A program made the translations under genes and the position numbers. DNA of 11,188 bases from DASWUD01 sp036401755 (GTDB lineage Bacteria; Pseudomonadota; Gammaproteobacteria; Thiohalomonadales; Thiohalomonadaceae): contig DASWUD010000119.1 of the NCBI GenBank assembly GCA_036401755.1, positions 1 through 11,188 on the forward strand, given 5' to 3'. Below the pieces are notes generated by a model, which had not been told where the DNA came from, did no database searches, and saw only the letters and a program-made list of their open reading frames with translations. Position 1 is the first letter of the stretch, and every line of letters begins with the position of its first letter. Shown here piece by piece: positions 5,193 through 11,188 of this stretch.

Positions 5193-7969
5193 GCGACGGC
5201 ATGATCGCGTCGCAGAACGATTCACCCGTGGTGCGCTTGACTGGAGTCAGTTTGCGCTACAAAAAGGTGTGTGCGCTGGATGCGATTTCACTCGATCTCC
5301 CTGCGGGGCGCATCATCGGTTTCATCGGCCCGGATGGCGTGGGTAAGTCGAGTCTCTTTTCACTCATCGCCGGCGCTCGGAAGATCCAGAGCGGCACGAT
5401 TGAAGTGCTGGGCGGCAATATGGCCAGTACCAGACATCGCAGCCAAGTCTGCCCGCGCATCGCTTACATGCCACAGGGACTTGGCAAGAATCTTTTTCCG
5501 ACACTGTCGGTGTTCGAGAACATCGATTTCTTCGGCCGTCTGTTTGGACATGCTCGCATCGAACGCGAGCGGCGCATCGCCGAGCTGGTGCATGCCACCG
5601 GATTAGCGCCGTTCACGGATCGTCCCGCCGGCAACCTCTCTGGCGGCATGAAGCAGAAGCTTGGCCTCTGCTGCGCACTGATCCACGACCCCGATCTGTT
5701 GATTCTCGATGAGCCGACCACCGGTGTCGATCCGTTGTCGCGCCGGCAGTTCTGGGAGCTCATCGATCGCATCCGCGCTGATCGACCCGGCATGAGCGTG
5801 CTGGTGGCCACCGCCTACATGGAAGAGGCGGCGCGCTTCGATTGGCTGGTGGCCATGAACAACGGACGGGTCATCGCCACCGTGACTCCCAGCGAACTGC
5901 TGGCGCGAACCGGGGTCAAGGAGCTGGAAGAGGCCTTCATCTCCCTGCTGCCGGAGGAACAACGCGCCGATTACCGGCCGGTGGTTATTGCACCGCGTGT
6001 GGCGCAGGATGAGGCGGAGGTCGCCATCGAAGCGCGCGAGCTCACCATGCGCTTTGGCAGCTTCACCGCCGTCGATCACGTCAACTTCCATATTCACCGC
6101 GGCGAGATCTTCGGCTTCCTCGGCTCCAACGGCTGCGGTAAAACCACCACCATGAAAATGCTCACCGGTCTGCTGCCCGCAAGTGAAGGGCAGGCGTGGC
6201 TGTTCGGCAATCTGGTCCACCCGCGTGATATCGAGACACGCCGCCGCGTAGGGTACATGTCCCAGTCTTTCTCCCTCTACAGCGAACTCACCGTGCGGCA
6301 AAACCTGGTGCTGCATGCGCAGCTCTTCGAGATCCCTAAGGAGCAGATCCAGGCACGAGTGAAAGAGATGGCACAGCGTTTTGATCTGACCGAGATCATG
6401 GACGTGCTGCCCAACGCACTGCCGTTAGGAAAGCGCCAGCGTTTGTCGCTCGCCGTCGCGATGGTCCACCAACCCGAGATGCTGATCCTCGACGAGCCCA
6501 CCTCGGGGGTCGATCCGGTGGCGCGCGACAACTTCTGGATCACGCTCATCGAGCTGGCACGCAAGGAGAACGTCACCATCTTCATCGCCACCCATTTCAT
6601 GAACGAGGCCGAACGTTGTGATCGCGTCTCGCTAATGCATGCTGGCAAGGTGTTGGTGAGCGACGCCCCTGCCGCCATCATCAAGGAACAGGGTGTGCAA
6701 ACGCTTGAAGAGGCCTTCATCAGCCATCTCGAAAAGGCAGTGGCAGAGAGCGAGCCCGGTGCGGCGAAGGAGGCCGCCAAGGAAGAGTCGGAACTCACCG
6801 AGGCATTGGCGGCCAATAATCAGTCCGTTACACTTGGTCCGCTTTCTCTCAAGCTGCATCGTTTGTTGAGTTACACCCGGCGCGAGGCGCTGGAACTCTA
6901 TCGCGATCCGCTGCGCCTGTTGCTCGCCGCACTGGGCAGCATTATTCTCATGCTGGTGCTGGGTTACGGCATCAACATGGATGTGGAAGACCTGACCTTT
7001 GCGGTGCTCGATCACGATCAAACCACCGAGAGCCGTGGCTATGTGCAGAGTCTGGCCGGCTCCCGCTATTTCATCGAAAAACCACCGCTGCAGGACTACG
7101 CCGATCTGGATCGGCGCATGCGCGCCGGCGAGCTCGCTCTGGCCCTGGAGATCCCGCCCGATTTTTCCCGCGATTTGGCGCGCGGCACCCCTGTGCAAAT
7201 CGGTGCCTGGATCGATGGCTCCATGCCCGCCCGCGCCGAGACAGTGCGTGCCTATGTACAAGGCATACACCAGCACTGGCTCAACACCCGGGCCCGCGAG
7301 CTACATGGCGCGGCCGCCACCGGGATGTTCAGCATCGAAACGCGTTTTCGCTACAACCCCGATGTAAAAAGTCTGCCCGCCATGGTGCCGACGGTGATCC
7401 CGCTGCTGTTGCTGCTGTTTCCCTCGATTCTTACCGCCATGTCGGTGGTGCGCGAAAAAGAGTTCGGCTCCATCGTCAATCTCTATGTCACGCCGGTGAC
7501 GCGCCTGGAGTTTCTGGTCGGCAAACAGATCCCCTATATCGTGCTGGCCTTGACCAATTTCCTGCTGTTGACGGGGTTGGCCATTTATCTCTTCCATGTG
7601 CCGCTGAAGGGCAGCTTTCTAACCCTGGCCAGCGCGTCCTTGCTCTACGTGATGGCGGCTACCGCCTTCGGCCTGGTGATCTCCACCCTGGTGAATAGCC
7701 AGGTGGCCGCGCTGCTGGCGACCGGTGTGCTAAGCATCTTGCCTGCTGTGCAGTTTTCAGGACTGATCGAGCCGGTCTCCTCGCTGGAGGGGGCCGGTGC
7801 CGTGATCGGTCAGCTCTTTCCGACCTCCTATTTCCTGACCATCACACGCGGCACCTTCTCGAAAGGGCTCACCTTTACCGATCTGCATACCGCGTTCATC
7901 CCTCTGGCGCTCTCGGTGCCCGTGCTCATCGGACTCGGTACGCTGTTGCTGAAAAAACAGGCGCGCTGA
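5189..7969 (+). CDS. rbbA: RbbA-family ABC exporter: two ATPase domains fused to an ABC-2 permease
   Basis: Length (926) and sequence pattern match E. coli RbbA, first described as a ribosome-bound ATPase and encoded with HlyD and permease partners. ATPase domain 1 (about 14-255) has Walker A G-P-D-G-V-G-K-S-S (47-55), signature L-S-G-G-M-K-Q (150-156) and Walker B L-I-L-D-E-P (171-176), but the switch histidine is replaced by Ala209 in A-T-A-Y. Domain 2 (about 279-515) has Walker A ending G-K-T-T (317-320), a degenerate signature L-P-L-G-K-R-Q (411-417), Walker B at 432-437 and an intact switch His469. A charged linker (515-550) leads to the permease half: a membrane helix near 577-597, a periplasmic domain about 598-730, then about five more helices to the L-L-K-K-Q C-terminus. 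The start is ATG 5189 (overlapping yhiI); ATG 5201 is an alternative. The transported substrate is unknown. Confidence 0.95.
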   Translation: MSDGMIASQNDSPVVRLTGVSLRYKKVCALDAISLDLPAGRIIGFIGPDGVGKSSLFSLIAGARKIQSGTIEVLGGNMASTRHRSQVCPRIAYMPQGLGKNLFPTLSVFENIDFFGRLFGHARIERERRIAELVHATGLAPFTDRPAGNLSGGMKQKLGLCCALIHDPDLLILDEPTTGVDPLSRRQFWELIDRIRADRPGMSVLVATAYMEEAARFDWLVAMNNGRVIATVTPSELLARTGVKELEEAFISLLPEEQRADYRPVVIAPRVAQDEAEVAIEARELTMRFGSFTAVDHVNFHIHRGEIFGFLGSNGCGKTTTMKMLTGLLPASEGQAWLFGNLVHPRDIETRRRVGYMSQSFSLYSELTVRQNLVLHAQLFEIPKEQIQARVKEMAQRFDLTEIMDVLPNALPLGKRQRLSLAVAMVHQPEMLILDEPTSGVDPVARDNFWITLIELARKENVTIFIATHFMNEAERCDRVSLMHAGKVLVSDAPAAIIKEQGVQTLEEAFISHLEKAVAESEPGAAKEAAKEESELTEALAANNQSVTLGPLSLKLHRLLSYTRREALELYRDPLRLLLAALGSIILMLVLGYGINMDVEDLTFAVLDHDQTTESRGYVQSLAGSRYFIEKPPLQDYADLDRRMRAGELALALEIPPDFSRDLARGTPVQIGAWIDGSMPARAETVRAYVQGIHQHWLNTRARELHGAAATGMFSIETRFRYNPDVKSLPAMVPTVIPLLLLLFPSILTAMSVVREKEFGSIVNLYVTPVTRLEFLVGKQIPYIVLALTNFLLLTGLAIYLFHVPLKGSFLTLASASLLYVMAATAFGLVISTLVNSQVAALLATGVLSILPAVQFSGLIEPVSSLEGAGAVIGQLFPTSYFLTITRGTFSKGLTFTDLHTAFIPLALSVPVLIGLGTLLLKKQAR

Positions 7970-7971
7970 CC

Positions 7972-9132
7972 ATGCAGGCGGCACATAACATCTTCCATCT
8001 GGGCATCAAGGAGATACGCAGCCTGCTGCGTGATCCCTTCCTCCTGGTGCTGATCATCTACGCCTTCACGCTCAACATTTACAACTCTGCCTCCGCCATG
8101 CCGGAGACATTGCACATGGCACCCATCGCCGTTATCGACGATGATCACTCGGTGCTCTCCAGGCGCATCACCGATGCCTTTTATCCACCCTATTTCAAAC
8201 GACCGACACTGATCAGCCCGACCGAAATGGACGCGCGCATGGATGCAGGCATTGACACCTTTGCGCTGCATATTCCTTCCCAGTTTGAACGTGATCTCGT
8301 CGCCGGACACACACCGGCACTACAGCTCAATGTCGATGCCACGCGCATGTCGCAGGCCTTTACCGGTAGTGGCTATACCCAGGCCATCGTAACGGGCGAG
8401 GTGAACAGCTTCGTGCAGGAGCAACATACACAAGCGGCGCCGCCGGTTGAGTTGGCGCTGCGGGCCCGCTTCAATCCGGAGCTGAACAAGATCTCGTTTG
8501 GTGCCGTGATGGAAATTATCAGCGCCATCACCATGCTGGCCGTGGTACTCACGGGCGCCGCACTGATACGCGAGCGTGAGCATGGCACGGTAGAGCATCT
8601 GCTGGTGATGCCCGTCACCCCTTTCCAAATCATGAGCGCCAAGATCTGGGCGATGATCGTGATCGTGCTGGCAGTATCGATCGTGTCGTTGTATGTCATC
8701 GTACGTGGAGTGCTTGCAGTACCCATCGAGGGATCACTTCTGCTGTTTTTTGCCGGAGCGATACTGCACCTGTTCGCCACCACCTCCCTGGGGATCTTTC
8801 TCGGCACCATCGCCCGCTCGATGCCCCAATTCGGCTTGCTGCTGTTCATCGCCCTGCTGCCGATGCAGATACTTTCAGGGGCAGGCGGACTGATCCGTGC
8901 CCAGGCACTCTCGGGAGGTGGAGTGCATAGCGAAAGCATGCCCGACACGATCCAGATCGCGATGCAGGCAGCGCCAACCACTCACTTCGTCAATTTTGCC
9001 CAAGCGATCCTGTTTCGGGGGGCGGGACTCGACGTGGTCTGGCCGCAACTCGTCAGCCTTGCTCTCATCGGCGCCGTATTGTTTGCGCTGTCGCTAGTGC
9101 GTTTTCGCAAGACGTTGGCCACCATGGCATGA
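7972..9132 (+). CDS. yhhJ: ABC-2 family permease, partner of RbbA (YhhJ-like)
   Basis: This is the second membrane subunit of the exporter, expected to pair with the permease half of RbbA. The 386-residue protein has the ABC2_membrane_3 layout: one N-terminal helix (about 22-40), a periplasmic domain (about 42-175), then five helices in 178-377. Family landmarks are the R-E-R-E-H-G-T-V-E-H-L cytoplasmic motif (200-210), S-E-S-M-P (320-324) and A-A-P-T-T-H-F-V (333-340). The ATG lies 2 nt after the rbbA stop and has no good ribosome binding site, so translation probably depends on coupling. Residues about 304-316 look like an extra segment splitting the conserved L-S-G-G...E-S-M-P region, which would explain why the protein is about a dozen residues longer than I recall for E. 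coli YhhJ. Confidence 0.92.
   Translation: MQAAHNIFHLGIKEIRSLLRDPFLLVLIIYAFTLNIYNSASAMPETLHMAPIAVIDDDHSVLSRRITDAFYPPYFKRPTLISPTEMDARMDAGIDTFALHIPSQFERDLVAGHTPALQLNVDATRMSQAFTGSGYTQAIVTGEVNSFVQEQHTQAAPPVELALRARFNPELNKISFGAVMEIISAITMLAVVLTGAALIREREHGTVEHLLVMPVTPFQIMSAKIWAMIVIVLAVSIVSLYVIVRGVLAVPIEGSLLLFFAGAILHLFATTSLGIFLGTIARSMPQFGLLLFIALLPMQILSGAGGLIRAQALSGGGVHSESMPDTIQIAMQAAPTTHFVNFAQAILFRGAGLDVVWPQLVSLALIGAVLFALSLVRFRKTLATMA
8879..8902 (+). repeat. Hairpin-forming segment inside yhhJ
   Basis: GGGCA (8879-8883) pairs with TGCCC (8898-8902), and CGGA (8886-8889) pairs with TCCG (8894-8897) around a CTGA loop; two unpaired G sit on the left side. The hairpin falls within the 12-13 codons that appear inserted relative to other YhhJ proteins. 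It may be a small palindromic insertion or chance structure in GC-rich coding sequence. Confidence 0.4.
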
Positions 9133-9177
9133 AGTGACATGAACGACAACGACAAGCTGCTGCGTTCACGCCAATCT

Positions 9178-10080
9178 TCAGTAACCATGGGCCTTCAGAA
9201 ACGTCTGGATCTGCTCGGCCGCATCATCCGCAAACAGATCCCGAACGAAATGCCCGGCGCCATCGACCGTGGTCACCTGTACCTGCTTGTCGTCGGCGAG
9301 GGGGACAAATTTTTGGTTATTGACGACAACTTCATCATCGCCGGCAAGCACGATCAGCGTCGGCTTGCGGATCTTGGGGATCAGGTACGCGGTATCGAGG
9401 CGAGGGTCTGGCCCGTAATAGGAAACGAACGTCGCTGCAGTCACCGATGTATCGGGGCAATAAAGAAAATCGGTATGCTCTAACACCATCTCACCCTTGC
9501 CGGCGGTGACCAGCTGCTGGGCCTTCTCCAACAGTGGAGCGAGAGCCTTGTTATGACGTTGCTGATAAGCGGCGGCATCGTTGGTTTCGCGTGTGTCAGG
9601 GGCGAGTAGTACCACCGCCTGCACCAGCGGATTTGCGTGTTCTGCCGCGTAGAGTGCCGTCTCCGCACCACCGCGTGAATGGCCGAATAGCACCACGCGC
9701 TTCACTCCCTGCGATTTCAGCCAGTCAAGCCAGGCGCCTATCTCATCGGCAGCATCCGCGAAATGGTGCCGGTGCGTCATCGTGCAGTCGTACATACCGT
9801 GGCGATTGTTGATCCCGAGACTGAGGGTGATGGCGAGCGTGTTATAGCCCTGCTCCTTGAACAGGCCTTGCAGGGTGCTGATGGTCTCCATGCCGTTGTG
9901 CGCCAGTCCCGCATGGGTCATCACGATCACCCCGTCAGCGGGCGTCTTGTCGTGCGCGAGTTCCAGGTTGGCGTTAAGCGTTAACCCTTTATACGGCAGC
10001 GTGACCTCCTTGGCATGTGCGAATCCGACAACCAAGGCGAGACCGGTGATGAGGCAGGTAACAGCGACTTTAAGCGGCAT
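9178..10080 (-). CDS. Secreted alpha/beta hydrolase of unknown substrate
   Basis: This is a 300-residue alpha/beta-fold hydrolase with a Sec signal peptide (hydrophobic run 5-20, cleavage likely after A-H-A at 23), so it acts in the periplasm or outside. The nucleophile elbow is G-H-S-R-G-G (133-138) with Ser135. The acid is D248 or D249 after L-I-V-L-A-G, and the base is His277 in G-A-G-H-F-V. The strand plus oxyanion region is V-I-V-M-T-H-A-G at 51-58. An unusual segment around 91-106 (N-N-R-H-G-M-Y-D-C, then T-H-R-H-H) is rich in His. Cys99 and Cys208 could form a disulfide. The start has GGAG at good spacing. It converges on yhhJ (45 bp apart, no clear terminator) and is divergent from the serpin gene. 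It could be an esterase, lipase-like enzyme or dienelactone hydrolase relative; the substrate cannot be told. Confidence 0.85.
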   Translation of the reverse strand: MPLKVAVTCLITGLALVVGFAHAKEVTLPYKGLTLNANLELAHDKTPADGVIVMTHAGLAHNGMETISTLQGLFKEQGYNTLAITLSLGINNRHGMYDCTMTHRHHFADAADEIGAWLDWLKSQGVKRVVLFGHSRGGAETALYAAEHANPLVQAVVLLAPDTRETNDAAAYQQRHNKALAPLLEKAQQLVTAGKGEMVLEHTDFLYCPDTSVTAATFVSYYGPDPRLDTAYLIPKIRKPTLIVLAGDDEVVVNNQKFVPLADDKQVQVTTVDGAGHFVRDLFADDAAEQIQTFLKAHGY

Positions 10081-10194
10081 GACTACTCCAAAGATCGGTT
10101 TTTAATGAACATGTCCGTATCAGCATGCTAGACGATTGGCCTGCGACGAATAATAGCAGTGGACTACCCGGCAGATACAACCCTCAGCCGTATG

Positions 10195-10248
10195 AGCGCA
10201 GTGCGCAAGTGTTGACGCAGAAGCGCAGGTGCATAAAAATCAGCGCAG
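10195..10248 (+). repeat. Three copies of AGCGCAG around the candidate serpin promoter
   Basis: AGCGCAG occurs at 10195-10201, 10222-10228 and 10242-10248, same orientation, spaced 27 and 20 bp start to start. The copies lie before the -35, inside the spacer and just after the -10 of the candidate promoter at 10212-10239. This placement would suit an operator set, but the motif is short and GC-rich. Confidence 0.35.
10212..10239 (+). promoter_or_regulatory. Candidate sigma70-type promoter for the serpin gene
   Basis: TTGACG (10212-10217, 5 of 6) and TAAAAA (10234-10239, 4 of 6) are separated by 16 bp, about 95 bp before the serpin start. It is the best pair I found on this strand in the 255-bp divergent interval. 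On the opposite strand TATTAT occurs near 10150 but with only a poor -35. Confidence 0.4.
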
Positions 10249-10324
10249 ACCCGGGGACTCTACTGCACGGCAGATGCCTTCAACTGCCGCCCCTTGCCTT
10301 GAATCGGCCAAAATAGTGTTTCAT

Positions 10325-10330
10325 GGAGGA
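10325..10330 (+). promoter_or_regulatory. Ribosome binding site GGAGGA of the serpin gene
   Basis: GGAGGA ends 5 nt before the ATG at 10336. An in-frame GTG at 10333 is too close to the site and an in-frame GTG follows at 10339, so the ATG is the best start and gives a standard signal peptide. Confidence 0.7.
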
Positions 10331-10335
10331 ACGTG

Positions 10336-11188
10336 ATGGTGAGCCCCCAGATTCAACGCTTTACTGCGCTGCTGTTTGCTGCCCTACTAGGGATAGCCAC
10401 GGCTTCGGCCGCTCTCCCTCCGCCCGACATCAACGGTACGGTCGCCGGAAATAACCGATTCGCACTCGATCTATATTCAAAGTTAAGAGACACGAAGGGA
10501 AATCTGTTCTTTTCGCCTTACTCCATTTCGACTGCAATGGCCATGTGCTATGGAGGGGCGCGGGGCGATACGGCAGAGGAGATGGCCAAGGTTCTGCATT
10601 TTACCCGAAGCGCGCAACCACACCCGGCCTTCACCGAGCTCACTGCGCGCCTTGAAGCGCTACAGCGCAACGGTCAGGTGCAGCTTCACATGGCCAACTC
10701 TTTATGGCCGCGGCAGGGATACCCTCTGCTAGTGGAATATTTGACCCTGTCGAAACACCATTACGCTGCCTCGATCACGCCCCTCGATTTTGCAAACACG
10801 GCTGAGGCGAGCCAAACCATCAACCGTTGGGTTGAAAATAACACCGAGCAAAAAATCAGGGATATGGTCCGCCCAGGAGACCTGGACCCGAAGGCCGCGC
10901 TGGTCTTGGTCAATGCCATCTATTTCAAGGGTAACTGGGCAAGCCGCTTCGACCCCCGGCGCACCCAGAGGGCAAAATTTTCACTGCCCGGCAACACAAC
11001 AACACTCGCACCCATGCTGTATCAGAAGGGCCGTTTCAGATACGCACAGCTTGAGGGCGTGCAACTGCTGGAGCTGCCATACGCGGGAAACGGGTTGTCG
11101 ATGGTTGTCATCTTGCCAACGACGCGGGGTAAGCTCGCAAGGATTGAAGATAGCCTGACGCCGAGTACTCTTGATGGCTGGTTATCCC
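10336..11188 (+). CDS. Secreted serpin (serine protease inhibitor), 3' end beyond the window
   Basis: Serpins trap serine or cysteine proteases by a large conformational change after cleavage of the reactive-centre loop. The reading frame is open for 284 codons to the window edge. A Sec signal is visible (hydrophobic run about 10-21, cleavage after T-A-S-A near 25). Serpin landmarks follow in order: the N-L-F-F-S-P-Y-S-I-S block with A-M-A-M-C-Y-G-G-A-R-G-D-T-A-E-E-M (helix B to C region), I-N-R-W-V-E-N-N-T (helix F region), the L-V-L-V-N-A-I-Y-F-K-G-N-W shutter strand, and L-E-L-P-Y-A-G followed by M-V-V-I-L-P. These cover about 70 percent of a usual serpin of about 400 residues. The hinge and reactive loop lie outside the window, so inhibitory activity and target protease class cannot be judged. 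Confidence 0.93.
   Translation, partial: MVSPQIQRFTALLFAALLGIATASAALPPPDINGTVAGNNRFALDLYSKLRDTKGNLFFSPYSISTAMAMCYGGARGDTAEEMAKVLHFTRSAQPHPAFTELTARLEALQRNGQVQLHMANSLWPRQGYPLLVEYLTLSKHHYAASITPLDFANTAEASQTINRWVENNTEQKIRDMVRPGDLDPKAALVLVNAIYFKGNWASRFDPRRTQRAKFSLPGNTTTLAPMLYQKGRFRYAQLEGVQLLELPYAGNGLSMVVILPTTRGKLARIEDSLTPSTLDGWLS

Noticed and set aside
9133..9177. Terminator between convergent yhhJ and the hydrolase gene
   Set aside because: I see no stable stem or T-run in the 45 bp.
1..11188. CRISPR arrays, tRNA or rRNA genes, insertion sequences
   Set aside because: I saw no regularly spaced repeats, no tRNA-like cloverleaf, no rRNA-like conserved blocks and no complete transposase.

Overview
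The window (11,188 bp, GC-rich, ordinary bacterial codon use) looks like a chromosomal segment of a Gram-negative proteobacterium. The evidence is an outer-membrane lipid A deacylase-like barrel, a periplasmic Tat-exported sulfite dehydrogenase with its c-type cytochrome, an HlyD-type periplasmic adaptor, and an RbbA-family ABC system known from gammaproteobacteria. The SorAB pair suggests that the organism can oxidise sulfite to sulfate with electrons passing to cytochrome c, as in many sulfur-oxidising proteobacteria. The genus cannot be read from this sequence.

Layout from left to right. Positions 1-406 hold no gene I can support. At 422-1510 (+) is an LpxR-family outer-membrane lipid A 3'-O-deacylase. 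It converges on a flavin reductase-like FMN protein at 1544-2080 (-). A divergent regulatory interval (2081-2430) with candidate promoters on both strands and two dyads separates that gene from sorA (2431-3687, +) and sorB (3699-4034, +). After 81 bp comes a tightly packed export operon: yhiI (4116-5192, HlyD adaptor), rbbA (5189-7969, two ABC ATPase domains fused to an ABC-2 permease) and yhhJ (7972-9132, second ABC-2 permease). This is the gene order of the E. coli yhiI-rbbA-yhhJ cluster. It converges on a secreted alpha/beta hydrolase (9178-10080, -). A second divergent interval (10081-10335) leads to a secreted serpin (10336 to the window edge, +), cut off before its reactive-centre loop.

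How the genes work together. SorA would oxidise sulfite in the periplasm and hand electrons to SorB. YhiI, RbbA and YhhJ would form an inner-membrane ABC exporter with an adaptor reaching into the periplasm, whose substrate is unknown. The LpxR-like enzyme, the hydrolase and the serpin all carry Sec-type signals, so nearly all products here act in the envelope or outside the cell. Apart from sorAB and the three-gene exporter, I see no proof that the neighbours share a pathway.

I did not find a clearly undescribed system. The observations most worth a second look are the secreted bacterial serpin with a repeat-studded promoter region, an in-frame hairpin-forming insertion suspected in the conserved C-terminal part of YhhJ, and the complementary loss of ATPase motifs in the two nucleotide-binding domains of RbbA.
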